Positions 16,533 to 24,480 of a stretch of DNA of 52,676 nt are shown here, one piece after another. The notes beneath the pieces were generated by a model. That model worked only from the letters and a program-made list of their open reading frames with translations, had not been told where the DNA came from and searched no databases. Within the stretch, counting starts at the first letter, position 1. Every line of letters begins with the position of its first letter. This DNA comes from Bacillota bacterium (lineage in GTDB: Bacteria > Bacillota > Clostridia > Christensenellales > Aristaeellaceae): NCBI GenBank assembly GCA_023459275.1, contig JAEWVC010000017.1, positions 1 to 52,676 of the forward strand. Direction: 5' to 3'. The translations under genes were made by a program, and so were the position numbers.

Positions 16533-16559
16533 CATCCTATGACGGGGCGGGGAAGGTGT
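16533..16559 (-). promoter_or_regulatory. SigK-like promoter of dpaAB
   Basis: On the minus strand AC (16559-16558), a 16-base spacer, then CATAGGATG (16541-16533), against the SigK pattern AC-N16/17-CATANNNTA (one mismatch). Bacillus spoVF is SigK-dependent, which makes this placement meaningful. Confidence 0.45.
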
Positions 16560-16582
16560 GCGGAGAGGCGGAGAGAAAAAGC

Positions 16583-16645
16583 GGGAAGGGAAATTTTTGT
16601 AAAAATTTCCCTTCCCACACCCATCCTTGAAAAACTTCATTGGGG
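16583..16645. repeat. Intergenic hairpin repeat with conserved tail (unit A)
   Basis: Perfect 16-bp stem (16583-16598 with 16601-16616; GGGAAGGGAAATTTTT arm) followed by CACCCATCC and AAAAACTTCATTGG. The same hairpin plus tail recurs near 20614 and 39914 and, inverted, near 33836-33900. It also sits at the end of the NUDIX gene, where it may terminate transcription. Confidence 0.75.
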
Positions 16646-16664
16646 ACTATTATTTTAAAAGAAC

Positions 16665-17075
16665 TTACTGATCGAGGATGCCGCTCTGCTTTACCTGCTC
16701 CAGCATGTGGCCAATGTTGCCCTCGCCGGCGTACAGGGACATATCGAAAAAGTTGTGGTTAAGGTCCGACCAGTACAGGTCGTTTTCGTCGCCGATCACA
16801 GGCACATTCCTTAATAGCTTTCCGGCGTAGACCTCCACATAGCAGCCCTGGTTGTAGTAGGTGAAATCCATCAGGTGGGTAAGAAGGATATCTTCCCTTG
16901 CGATGCCCGTTTCTTCATACAGTTCCCGGTAGGCGGCGTCAAAGCCGTTCTCGCCGGGTTCTATTTTGCCGCCCACCAGGTTAGCAAGACCCTTGTACGG
17001 GTCTTTTTTGCGCTTGCACATCAAAAGACGGCTGGCGTCGGGCGTATATACGATGATCAGATTATATCCCTGCAT
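16665..17075 (-). CDS. NUDIX hydrolase
   Basis: 136 residues. The Nudix box is complete: GGKIEPGENGFDAAYREL then YEETGI, giving G-x5-E-x7-R-E-x2-E-E-x-G. The ATG at 17075 has GGAGG eight bases upstream; the earlier TTG at 17090 is part of that ribosome site. N-terminal YNLIIVYTPDASRLLMCKRKKDPYKGL resembles 8-oxo-dGTPase (MutT-like) members, but the substrate cannot be assigned. No operon partners; a hairpin repeat follows the stop. Confidence 0.92.
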   Translation of the reverse strand: MQGYNLIIVYTPDASRLLMCKRKKDPYKGLANLVGGKIEPGENGFDAAYRELYEETGIAREDILLTHLMDFTYYNQGCYVEVYAGKLLRNVPVIGDENDLYWSDLNHNFFDMSLYAGEGNIGHMLEQVKQSGILDQ

Positions 17076-17116
17076 GAGGACTGCCTCCAAAGATAGAATG
17101 TTTTCGAAGAAGGGGC

Positions 17117-17152
17117 GCGGGGGAGGGCCTTGCTAGAAAGGCCCTCCCCCGC
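17117..17152 (-). terminator. Terminator of the GH65 gene
   Basis: Perfect 15-bp stem (17117-17131 with 17138-17152), GCGGGGGAGGGCCTT arm, 19 bases past the GH65 stop on the minus strand. Confidence 0.7.
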
Positions 17153-17170
17153 AAAAACATCCGCCACCTT

Positions 17171-19441
17171 TCACCCCGGGAAGGGTACGCGGACCTCGGT
17201 TTCCAGGGTAAGGGACTTACCATAAAGGGAAAGCGGCAGGACTCCGCCCTCCCGGAGGGTGAGGGTGACCCCGGACTTGTCCACCGCGATGCCCACCAGC
17301 CTGCCCCGGTAATTGACATGGAAGGAATAACCCTGCCAGCTGTCCGGCAGGAAGGGCGCGAAGGAAAGGCCGCTTGACGTGCGCATGCCGGCGAAGCCCT
17401 GGGCGATGGACAGCCAGCTTCCCGCCATGCTGGTCACGTGCAGGCCGTCCCCGGTATCGTGGTTGATGTTGTCCAGGTCCAGCCTGGCGGTGCGGCGGTA
17501 CATTTCCGCGGCTTTTTCGGGATAGCCGATCTCCGCGGCCAGGACGCTGTGCACGCAGGGGGAAAGGCTACTCTCGTGGACGGTCAAAGGCTCGTAGAAA
17601 TCGAAATTCCGCTTTTTGGTTTCCCTGTCATAAAGGTGGCCCAGGAAGTACAGGCCCTGCAGGACATCGGCCTGCTTGATGTAGCAGGAGCGCAGGATGC
17701 GGTCCCAGGACCAGTGCTGGTTGATGGGCCTGTCCCCGGGCGGGATATCCGCGGCGGGCCGGATGTCCTTATCCAGAAAGGTGTCGTGCTGCACAAAGAT
17801 GCCCAATTGCGCATCCTCGGGATAATATATGCCCTCAGCGATCCGGCGCATGAGGTCTAGCTCAGCCTGGTCAAGCCCGGCCTCCTCCGTCCGTTCGGGC
17901 CCAGCCAGCGCGGCGGCCTCCAGCAGATAGGAGAGGCACCAGGCCGCGATGCGGTTGGTGTACCAGTTGTTGCTGACGTTGTTCTCATACTCGTTGGGGC
18001 CGGTGACGCCGTGGATCATGTACTTGCCGGCACGCTTGGAGAAATGCACGCGTCCCGCCCAGAACTTTCCGATCCCGGCCAGCACGTCCAGGCCCTCATG
18101 CGTGAGATAATCCGTGTCCCCGGTGTAGGTGACATAGTTGAAGATGGCATGGGCCACGGCCCCGTTGCGGTGGATTTCCTCAAAGGTGATCTCCCATTCG
18201 TTGTGGCACTCCACACCGGTAAAGGTGACCATGGGGAACAGCGCGCCGGGCAGACCCTGCATCCGCGCGTTGTGGTACGCGCCGGGGAGCTGCCCGTGGC
18301 GATAGAGCAGAAGCTGCTTCGCCACCCGCTCTCCGGCCACGGCCATGTACACGGGCAGGCAGTAGGCTTCCGTATCCCAGTAGGTGGCGCCGCCGTATTT
18401 TTCGCCGGTGAAGCCCTTGGGGCCGATGTTCAGGCGGGCGTCCTCCCCCGAATAGGTGGAGAGCAGATGGAACAGATTGAAGCGGATGCCCTGCTGGGCC
18501 TCCTCGTCGCCGTCGATGCGCACATCCGCCATCTCCCAGCGGCGAAGCCATCCCGCCTCGTGGGCCGAAAGAGCCGCGTCGAACCCCGCCTGCGCGGCTT
18601 CCTGCGCCATGGAAAGTGCCAGGGGCAAAAGCTCCTCCTCCCCGTGGTCCCGGCTGGTGGTGACCAGGGAAAACTTGTCCATGGTCACCGCCTGGCCGGC
18701 CATGGCCATCTGCCCGTACACCGCCGCGCAGCGGCCGGAGGAGGTGGCCTGCCGGGTGCAAGCCATTTCCGGGGCGTTTACCGCCATGGCCGCGGCCACG
18801 GTAAATCTGGGCGCGCCGAAGGGGTTCTCCCTGGTGCGGGTCAGAAGCCCCGATGCGCAGCCTTGCTGCTCTTCCTTTAGCATTTCCCAGAAAATTTCGT
18901 CATAGTTGGCGTCCAGGTTCTTTACATTGGCATCCAGGTACGGCTTCATGGCGATGTGGGCCGGGAAGGAGGGCGTTACCGTGTAGCGGATAGCCAGCAG
19001 TTCCTTTTGTTTGACGGAAACAAACCGCTGGGCTTCGATCCGCACGGTGCCCTTGGGCATTTCCACCAGCGCCACCCTATGCAGAACACCCCGCCGCATA
19101 TCCACCTCCCGCAGGAATTTCACCACGGGATAGCGGTTCAGATCCAGCGGTTCCCCATCCACCGTCACATCAATGCCGATAAGGTTTACCGCGTTGATCA
19201 TCTTGCCGAAATACTGCGGATAGCCGTTCTTCCACCAGCCCACCCGGGTCTTGTCCGGAAACCAGACGCCCGCCAGGTAGGTGCCCCGGTGGGTATCGCC
19301 TGAATACTGCTCCTCAAAGTTTCCCCGGAGGCCCATGTAGCCGTTGCCCAAGGAACAGAGGCTTTCCCCCAGCCGCATATGCTGCGGGTCCCAGCGCTGT
19401 TCCACCACCTGCCAGGGGCTTACAACAAAGCCCATATCCAT
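17171..19441 (-). CDS. Glycoside hydrolase family 65, maltose-phosphorylase-like
   Basis: 756 residues, the length of maltose/kojibiose-type phosphorylases, which split an alpha-disaccharide with phosphate to beta-glucose-1-phosphate and glucose. SLGNGYMGLRGNFEEQYSGD and GTYLAGVWFPDKTRVGWWKN near the start, GGATYWDTEAYCLPVYM in the barrel, and GVTGPNEYENNVSNNWYTN with the general-acid glutamate (NEYE) match the maltose phosphorylase subgroup. HSSLSPCVHSVLAAE is the phosphate-side loop. The start is ATG 19441 or, judged by spacing from AAAGGA, the ATG at 19435. A CAAACGTTTG operator lies just upstream. No beta-phosphoglucomutase or transporter is adjacent, so substrate is inferred only. Confidence 0.9.
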   Translation of the reverse strand: MDMGFVVSPWQVVEQRWDPQHMRLGESLCSLGNGYMGLRGNFEEQYSGDTHRGTYLAGVWFPDKTRVGWWKNGYPQYFGKMINAVNLIGIDVTVDGEPLDLNRYPVVKFLREVDMRRGVLHRVALVEMPKGTVRIEAQRFVSVKQKELLAIRYTVTPSFPAHIAMKPYLDANVKNLDANYDEIFWEMLKEEQQGCASGLLTRTRENPFGAPRFTVAAAMAVNAPEMACTRQATSSGRCAAVYGQMAMAGQAVTMDKFSLVTTSRDHGEEELLPLALSMAQEAAQAGFDAALSAHEAGWLRRWEMADVRIDGDEEAQQGIRFNLFHLLSTYSGEDARLNIGPKGFTGEKYGGATYWDTEAYCLPVYMAVAGERVAKQLLLYRHGQLPGAYHNARMQGLPGALFPMVTFTGVECHNEWEITFEEIHRNGAVAHAIFNYVTYTGDTDYLTHEGLDVLAGIGKFWAGRVHFSKRAGKYMIHGVTGPNEYENNVSNNWYTNRIAAWCLSYLLEAAALAGPERTEEAGLDQAELDLMRRIAEGIYYPEDAQLGIFVQHDTFLDKDIRPAADIPPGDRPINQHWSWDRILRSCYIKQADVLQGLYFLGHLYDRETKKRNFDFYEPLTVHESSLSPCVHSVLAAEIGYPEKAAEMYRRTARLDLDNINHDTGDGLHVTSMAGSWLSIAQGFAGMRTSSGLSFAPFLPDSWQGYSFHVNYRGRLVGIAVDKSGVTLTLREGGVLPLSLYGKSLTLETEVRVPFPG

Positions 19442-19457
19442 GCTTCCTTTCTATTAA

Positions 19458-19471
19458 TGCAAACGTTTGAA
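19458..19471 (-). promoter_or_regulatory. LacI-family/cre-like operator of the GH65 gene
   Basis: TGCAAACGTTTGAA contains the perfect palindrome CAAACGTTTG and matches the catabolite-response element pattern TGNAANCGNTNNCA at all but one of its fixed positions. It lies 17 bases before the start codon, downstream of the predicted promoter, where bound CcpA or a local LacI-type repressor would block transcription. Confidence 0.65.
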
Positions 19472-19486
19472 CCGTTTTGCTTGCAA

Positions 19487-19515
19487 AGCATGGGCGGGAT
19501 GCACGCTTTTGTCAA
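19487..19515 (-). promoter_or_regulatory. Promoter of the GH65 gene
   Basis: Minus strand: perfect TTGACA (19510-19515), 17-base spacer, CATGCT (19487-19492, weak -10). The operator follows 16 bases downstream. Confidence 0.5.
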
Positions 19516-19583
19516 GGCATCCCGCCCCTTTGGCTTACACATGAGCGCAGTTCATACGCAAGCCCCGCCTGTCTGTGCCGGTA

Positions 19584-20468
19584 TCAGCTTCCCCCCGCCA
19601 TAGAACCGGTATCCACGGCATCCAGGGGCACGCAGCCCCGCACAAGTCCCGAGGAGGTGTCCGCCTCCACATAAGCCCAGTCCCTGTCATTGTGCAGCGT
19701 GGTCAGATACGTTACCCGGCTGCCGGCGCGCAGCGTGGCAAGGGGCGTGTAGGCGCTGACGGGGTCGTCGGTGATGGCGCAATTCCTGGTGATCTCAGCA
19801 TCCTGGTAGGCAAAGGTGAGATAGTCGGCATATACGTCGCCTTTGATCCTGGCCCCGTCCGCATAGCCGATGCGGGCGCCGCCATTATTGATCCTGTAGA
19901 GCAGCAGCAGCCAGCCGTTTTCCCAGCCGCACACGTACACCGTTCCATTGGTGCTGACCAGCGCCTTGCCGTTGGCGCCGCGCACATAACCGGTGCCGGG
20001 ACCGGAGTACACGTTCAGCTTCTGGCCGGGGGCGAACACGTATTCCGAAAACTCGTCGGGGATGTTGTACAGCGTGGGCTCGATGCTAGGCAGAGGCTTG
20101 CCGCCAGGGTTTTTGGTGTCCATATCCCGCATCTGCTGGCGGACCTGCTTCACCAGCCGCTCGTTGTACCATTCCACGCTGTTGACACGGCTGTAGGTGA
20201 AGTTGGCGTCCTCATGGTACCAGGACTGGGCGTTGAAATAGGCGTAATAATTGCCGTCCGGGTCAAAGGGGAAGCCGTGGCGTGCAAAAATCTCGTTGAG
20301 GACAAAGCCCAGGGCGGTATACTGCCATTCCCAAAGCTCCGCTTCCGTCAGATAGCGGGTATCGCTGTCCGGGATGAGGTAAAAGTTGGAGGCTGCGGCC
20401 GGCGCGGGCAACAGCAGCGGCAGAAGCAGAAGCATGGCCAGTGCCAAGGATACAAGCCTGTTTTTCAT
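19584..20468 (-). CDS. Exported YARHG and SH3-like domain protein
   Basis: 294 residues from the ATG at 20468 (AAGGAGG upstream). Signal peptide at 1-26 (LALAMLLLLPLLLPAPAAAS). A YARHG domain follows: LTEAELWEWQYTALGFVLNE with FARHGFPF and FNAQSWY. Then two SH3-like segments: LNVYSGPGTGYVRGANGKAL with VYVCGWENGWLLLLY, and a last one around TPLATLRAGSRVTYL. YARHG domains are extracellular and common in Clostridia; SH3 parts usually bind the cell wall. The first SH3 segment is closely similar to that of the WG-repeat protein at 42563. No operon partner. Role unknown, probably at the envelope. Confidence 0.85.
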   Translation of the reverse strand: MKNRLVSLALAMLLLLPLLLPAPAAASNFYLIPDSDTRYLTEAELWEWQYTALGFVLNEIFARHGFPFDPDGNYYAYFNAQSWYHEDANFTYSRVNSVEWYNERLVKQVRQQMRDMDTKNPGGKPLPSIEPTLYNIPDEFSEYVFAPGQKLNVYSGPGTGYVRGANGKALVSTNGTVYVCGWENGWLLLLYRINNGGARIGYADGARIKGDVYADYLTFAYQDAEITRNCAITDDPVSAYTPLATLRAGSRVTYLTTLHNDRDWAYVEADTSSGLVRGCVPLDAVDTGSMAGGS

Positions 20469-20613
20469 TCCCTGTTCCTCCTTGCGCATAGATAAGGATA
20501 TGACTGCCAGACGGACCGGACCGTCCGCTATACATACGTATGACAAAACAATTCTCCTTCACCTGTATGAAAATATTACCATGAAGGAGCGGATGTGTCA
20601 ATGGAGATACGGA

Positions 20614-20672
20614 GGAAGGGGAGTTTTTGAAAAAATCCCCTTCCCGCACCCATCCCTTAAAAACTTCAATGG
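20614..20672. repeat. Intergenic hairpin repeat with conserved tail (unit B)
   Basis: GGAAGGGGA pairs with TCCCCTTCC around a T5/A5 tip (20614-20644), followed by GCACCCATCC and TTAAAAACTTCAATGG. Same module as at 16583 and 39914. It lies in the 385-bp space between the YARHG gene promoter region and licD. Confidence 0.7.
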
Positions 20673-20720
20673 AAGACATAAGAAAAAAGAGGGGGATTCC
20701 AAAGGGATTTTTCCCATCTG

Positions 20721-20853
20721 GCTCAATCGTCGCATTACTCGCTGCCGCTCGTACTGCTTGTTTCGCCAGCCTCCTCCGCCTTGCCCCTTGCCCCCACAGG
20801 GGGCGGCTTCGGCTGCGGAGCCCTTTGGCGGGGTCCAGGGGCGGAGCCCCTGG
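20721..20853 (+). repeat. CTCAATCGTCGC dispersed repeat, copy 1
   Basis: Shares with copies at 33647 and 35700, in order: GCTCAATCGTCGC, GCTGCCGCTCG, TTGTTTCGC, GCCTCCTCC, CCACAGG, GGAGCC. This copy ends in a CCAGGGG-N5-CCCCTGG hairpin (20835-20853) that abuts the stop codon of licD. Non-coding on both strands as far as can be seen. Confidence 0.75.
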
Positions 20854-21597
20854 TCATAGGTCCAGGTGCTTGGCCACGCGCTCATGCTCGGGGGGCGGGG
20901 TCATGTAATCCGGGCCGAATAGCTTTGTAAGCACGGTGGGGAAATTCCGGGGGATGAGAACGGTAAGATGCTCGAAGGGAGCTTCCGTCAAATCGTCAAA
21001 GAGCGCGGGATTCCAGGTCATGGAAAGAAGGCCGAAGGCGCCGTTGGACATGTGCACCTCCCGGCCATGCTTTGTGCGGCTGGAAAGGCGCTGGTACCAG
21101 CTGGTTTTAAGGCGCGTGGAGAAGGGCAGGCCCAGCACATGGGTAATAAACAGCGCCGTTTTTTGCGGGAGGGAGAAGCGGCTGTAGTCCACATTTTTCT
21201 TGAGCATGCCCTGCAGAAGCCGCAGCAGCGTCAGGCGGACCCGGCGGGCGAATTTGCCGTCCGGGAGATAGTCCATGATGAACAGGTCGGTGAAGGCATC
21301 GGCCACCAGGGGATCCTTGCTCATCACCCGGGGCGTCCAGGTGTTTACCCGGGAAAGCAAAAACCGCTCGCCGCACTCCTTGGGATACACGGCCTCAAAC
21401 CGCGTGAAGGCGTCCCTGGTCATGATGAGGTCGATATCGTCATCCCAGGGGATGAAACCCCTGTGGCGCACCGCGCCCAGCAGGGAGCCGCACATCATGG
21501 CATAGGGGATGCCGTGGGCGGAGCAGACTTTTACGATGTCCTCCATCTGGGCCAAAAGCTCTTTGTGGATCAGGTCCAGACTGCGTGGTGCGCTCAC
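20854..21597 (-). CDS. LicD family phosphotransferase
   Basis: 247 residues. The LicD/nucleotidyltransferase-like core is clear: YAMMCGSLLGAVRHRGFIPW followed by DDDIDLIM, the acidic metal-binding cluster. By family it transfers phosphocholine or another phospho-group from a nucleotide donor to a cell-surface glycan. Start overlaps the upstream transketolase stop (ATGA at 21594-21597). Last of four overlapping genes for envelope glycan work. No choline kinase or cytidylyltransferase is nearby, so the donor is open. The stop codon touches a dispersed repeat. Confidence 0.92.
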   Translation of the reverse strand: MSAPRSLDLIHKELLAQMEDIVKVCSAHGIPYAMMCGSLLGAVRHRGFIPWDDDIDLIMTRDAFTRFEAVYPKECGERFLLSRVNTWTPRVMSKDPLVADAFTDLFIMDYLPDGKFARRVRLTLLRLLQGMLKKNVDYSRFSLPQKTALFITHVLGLPFSTRLKTSWYQRLSSRTKHGREVHMSNGAFGLLSMTWNPALFDDLTEAPFEHLTVLIPRNFPTVLTKLFGPDYMTPPPEHERVAKHLDL

Positions 21598-22529
21598 GGT
21601 TTCAGCTCCTTTAGCGCCTGCGCTGCTTTGTAGGCGATGGAACGGGCGTCAAGCCCGTATTGCTCCCGAAGGTATTGCTGGCTGCCCACGATGGCGGAAT
21701 AGGCGTCCTGCATGCCTATACGCAAGACCCGCGCCCGGAGGCCGGAAAGATCCGCCACGGTTTCGGCCACCGCGCCGCCCAGGCCGCCCAGGACGGTATG
21801 CTCCTCCACGGTGACAAGCAGGGGAAGCTCCCGGGACAGGCGGGTTACAAGTTTCTGATCCAACGGCTTGATGGTGGGAAAGCTGTACACCCCCGCATGG
21901 ATCCCCTGCTTTTCCAAAAGGTCCGCGGCGGCCACGGTCTGGGACAGGATGCCCCCGGCGCTTAAAAGCGCCGCGTCGCCGCCTTCCCGAAGGCATAATG
22001 CCTTTCCCAGCTGATAGTTTTCAATGGGCTTTTCATGCAGCGTGGGTTCCCCGCCCCTGCCCAGGCGCAGGTAGCAGGTGCCGGGATGGTAGGTCAAAAC
22101 AGGCATCACGGCCCGGACCTCCATGGGGTCGCCGGGGGTGAACACCGTTACATCCGGCAGCGCCCGCAGGATGGCCATATCCTCGGTGGCGTGGTGGCTC
22201 ATGCCCAGCGCGCCGTACACGAACCCGCCGCCTACGCATACGATCTTCACGTTGGCGTGGTGGTAGGCGCAGTCGTTGCGGATCTGCTCCAGACACCGCA
22301 GGGTGGGGAAGTTGCCGATGGAATAGGTAAACACCGTTCTGCCCGACAGCGCCATACCCGCGGCCATGCCGGTCATGGCCTGCTCGCTGATGCCGGCGTT
22401 TACGAACTGGGCGGGGTACGTTTCCCAGAAGGGTTTCAAAACGCCGAACCCCAGGTCGCCGGTGAGCAGAAACAGGTTGGGGTCCTTTTTTGCCAGGTCG
22501 TTCAGCGCGGCGGTAAAGGCGTCCCTCAT
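21594..22529 (-). CDS. Transketolase-like C-terminal subunit
   Basis: 311 residues: a pyrimidine-binding domain (NLFLLTGDLGFGV, FVNAGISEQAMTGMAAGMAL with the catalytic glutamate) plus the C-terminal transketolase domain (LPLLVTVEEHTVLGGLGGAVAE). It overlaps the N-terminal subunit gene by 4 bases and licD by 4. Split transketolases of this kind make an alpha2beta2 enzyme. Their place between a sugar transferase and licD suggests they make or remodel a special sugar for the glycan rather than serve the pentose phosphate pathway (inference). Confidence 0.9.
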   Translation of the reverse strand: MRDAFTAALNDLAKKDPNLFLLTGDLGFGVLKPFWETYPAQFVNAGISEQAMTGMAAGMALSGRTVFTYSIGNFPTLRCLEQIRNDCAYHHANVKIVCVGGGFVYGALGMSHHATEDMAILRALPDVTVFTPGDPMEVRAVMPVLTYHPGTCYLRLGRGGEPTLHEKPIENYQLGKALCLREGGDAALLSAGGILSQTVAAADLLEKQGIHAGVYSFPTIKPLDQKLVTRLSRELPLLVTVEEHTVLGGLGGAVAETVADLSGLRARVLRIGMQDAYSAIVGSQQYLREQYGLDARSIAYKAAQALKELKP

Positions 22530-23347
22530 GGCTTTTGCGCCTCCAGTTCCCGAAGCGCCGCTTCGTATTCCTCTCCCTGAGGGCTGCGGTAGTGCCAGAG
22601 GATGTTGTTTTCCATAAAGGAGATGCCCTTGCCCTTTACGGTATGGGCGATGACCACCGCGGGCTTGCCCTTTGTTGCCGCGGCCTCCCGGAAGGCACGC
22701 AAAAGCGACGGATGGCTATGGCCCTCCGCCTCGATCACCTGCCAGCCGAAGGAACGCCACTTGTCCGCAAAGGGCTCCAGCCGGATGGTGCGTTCGCAGA
22801 AGTCCAGGCTCTGCATTTTGTTATAGTCGACGACGGCTGTCAGGTTGTCAAGGTTCAGGTGATGGGCGATCAGCGCACTTTCCCACACGCTGCCCTCGTC
22901 GCACTCCCCGTCGCCCAGCACCACGTATACCCGCCAATCCTTGCCGCCCCGCTGGGCGGCCAGCGCCATGCCGGTGCCCACCGGCAGGCCGTGGCCCAGG
23001 GAGCCGGTGGAGAACTCGATGCCCGGGATGCCCTTGTGGGAAACATGGCCGGACAGGAGGCTGCCGTCCTGATAGTGGGTGGCTAAAAGCGCCGGGTCGA
23101 AAAAACCGCGCTCCGCCAGCGCGGCGTATACCGCGGCCCCGGCATGGCCCTTGCTCAGGATCAGCCGGTCCCGGTCTGCCCAGCGGGGATCTTCGCTCTT
23201 TACCCGGAGCACATTTGTATACAGCACGGCGATGATATCCGCCACGGACAGAATGGCTCCGATATGGGAGCCGTGGGACAGGCGCGTCATCTCCAAACCG
23301 TGGCGCTTGATCCTGTAGGCTAGGTTTTCGCTTGGGGAAGCGGTCAT
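22526..23347 (-). CDS. Transketolase-like N-terminal (TPP-binding) subunit
   Basis: 273 residues. The TPP motif is visible as VVLGDGECDEGSVWESALIA then LTAVVDYNKMQ (GDG...N). KGHAGAAVYAALAERGFFD and FSTGSLGHGLPVGTGMAL are standard transketolase segments. 4-base overlaps with the sugar transferase upstream and the C-terminal subunit downstream give tight coupling. Confidence 0.92.
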   Translation of the reverse strand: MTASPSENLAYRIKRHGLEMTRLSHGSHIGAILSVADIIAVLYTNVLRVKSEDPRWADRDRLILSKGHAGAAVYAALAERGFFDPALLATHYQDGSLLSGHVSHKGIPGIEFSTGSLGHGLPVGTGMALAAQRGGKDWRVYVVLGDGECDEGSVWESALIAHHLNLDNLTAVVDYNKMQSLDFCERTIRLEPFADKWRSFGWQVIEAEGHSHPSLLRAFREAAATKGKPAVVIAHTVKGKGISFMENNILWHYRSPQGEEYEAALRELEAQKP

Positions 23348-24054
23348 GCGCGCTCCTTTCCGGGGGCTGGCTTCACGGCCTCCTCGCGCACCACCCGGCG
23401 GGCCTTTTTGAACACTCCCGCGACGGTCCGGGCAAACAGCTTCGTATCCAGGGCGAAGCTCTGGTGGAGCGCGTATTTCACCCGCAACGCATTTTTATTG
23501 TCCAAAATATATTTTTCATAGTTTTCCACAGGATTTTCCGCACCCACCAGCTCGTCCTGGCTGATGTAGACAAGGGAGCTTTCGTCACTGATACCCGGGC
23601 GCACCCACAGGATGCATTCCTGATCCTTGCCGTACCTGGTGGTATAGCGCAAAAGCTCCGGCCTGGGGCCGATGAAACTCATCTCGCCCGTGAGGATGTT
23701 CAGCAGCTGCGGAATCTCGTCCAGCTTTGTTTTTCGCAGGATGCGCCCCACCCTTGTGACCCGGGCGTCGTTCAGCGCCGTGGTGCCCCCGGTCTTGTCC
23801 GCGTCCCTCACCATGGTGCGGAACTTGAAGATCATGAAGGTTTTGTTGTGATAACCGCCCCTGGGCGCGCGGTAGAACACCGGGCCGGGGGAATCCAGCC
23901 GGACCGCCAGGGCGATGGGAAGCATCAATGCCAGGCCGAAGGGAAGCAGGATCAGCGCCAGCAAAAAATCCAATACGCGCTTCACCACATGGCTGTAAAA
24001 AGGATGGGACAAAGGCCCCTTCCATTCGGGCAGGTCGGGCAGGGTAGGACGCAT
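23344..24054 (-). CDS. Bacterial sugar transferase (undecaprenyl-phosphate glycosyl-1-phosphate transferase type)
   Basis: 236 residues from the ATG at 24054, which has AGGAGG seven bases upstream; the longer frame back to 24222 crosses the promoter. One hydrophobic segment (LDFLLALILLPFGLALMLPI), then the family's cytoplasmic domain: FKFRTMVRDADK, RKTKLDEIPQLLNILTGEMS, FIGPRPEL and VRPGISDESSL. By family it links a sugar phosphate to undecaprenyl phosphate and starts a cell-surface polysaccharide or glycoprotein glycan. First of four overlapping genes; no flippase or polymerase in the window, so it may decorate an existing pathway. Confidence 0.92.
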   Translation of the reverse strand: MRPTLPDLPEWKGPLSHPFYSHVVKRVLDFLLALILLPFGLALMLPIALAVRLDSPGPVFYRAPRGGYHNKTFMIFKFRTMVRDADKTGGTTALNDARVTRVGRILRKTKLDEIPQLLNILTGEMSFIGPRPELLRYTTRYGKDQECILWVRPGISDESSLVYISQDELVGAENPVENYEKYILDNKNALRVKYALHQSFALDTKLFARTVAGVFKKARRVVREEAVKPAPGKERA

Positions 24055-24102
24055 GGCTGGGCCTCCTAACGGCAAAGATGGAAAAAGCAAAAAAGCAGTG
24101 TA

Positions 24103-24131
24103 ATGGTAGCACAGGGCAGATGCGTTGTCAA
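24103..24131 (-). promoter_or_regulatory. Promoter of the sugar-transferase/transketolase/licD operon
   Basis: Minus strand: TTGACA (24126-24131, perfect), 17-base spacer, TACCAT (24103-24108). Lies about 50 bases before the start codon. Confidence 0.6.
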
Positions 24132-24278
24132 ATAGGCGGTATTCGCGGGCGGATCGTGGTTTGCGGCGGATAAAAGCCGTGATTTTTGGCGGATCGTCGA
24201 AGGGTGGAACCATCCGGAGCATATCGTAAGAACGTTTGTCGAAAAAGGAATTAAATGGATGAAAAGGGATTTTCAGTA

Positions 24279-24307
24279 TTTACAGAATTGGGAGAATGTA
24301 GTATACT
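24279..24307 (+). promoter_or_regulatory. Promoter of the SipW-type surface-protein cassette
   Basis: TTTACA (24279-24284), 17-base spacer, TATACT (24302-24307). It stands back-to-back with the glycan operon promoter about 150 bases away. Confidence 0.75.
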
Positions 24308-24313
24308 CGCGCC

Positions 24314-24480
24314 GAATACGGGAAAGATACCCTTTGAGAGCAGTCCGGGCGGAAAGCACAAGCCGGCATCCGGCCGCAGTGCACGGTGGCGGGAGGCGGG
24401 GGAGGCGCGTTCGCGCGGGGCCCGGGAGGGCAATTGCACCCGGCTCGCAACAACATAGGGAAAGAAAAGGAGAAAACAAG
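24314..24480 (+). other. Long GC-rich structured leader of the SipW cassette
   Basis: About 165 untranslated bases, much richer in G/C than the promoter. A compound hairpin GCAC-GCCGG...CCGGC-GTGC is at 24356-24382, and a GCGCG-TT-CGCGC stem follows further down. It does not fit any riboswitch consensus I can recall. It ends in AAAAGGAG, eight bases before the ATG. Confidence 0.4.

Noticed and set aside
20598..20885. 95-residue minus-strand frame over the hairpin and CTCAATCGTCGC repeats
   Set aside because: It is made of repeat sequence; matching frames in other copies are broken, so coding is unlikely.
24308..24480. Possible c-di-GMP riboswitch in the SipW-cassette leader
   Set aside because: Some short matches (GCA...AAGCC, GGTGGCGG) but the conserved core and tetraloop-receptor order of GEMM-I are not there. 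Kept only as a structured leader.
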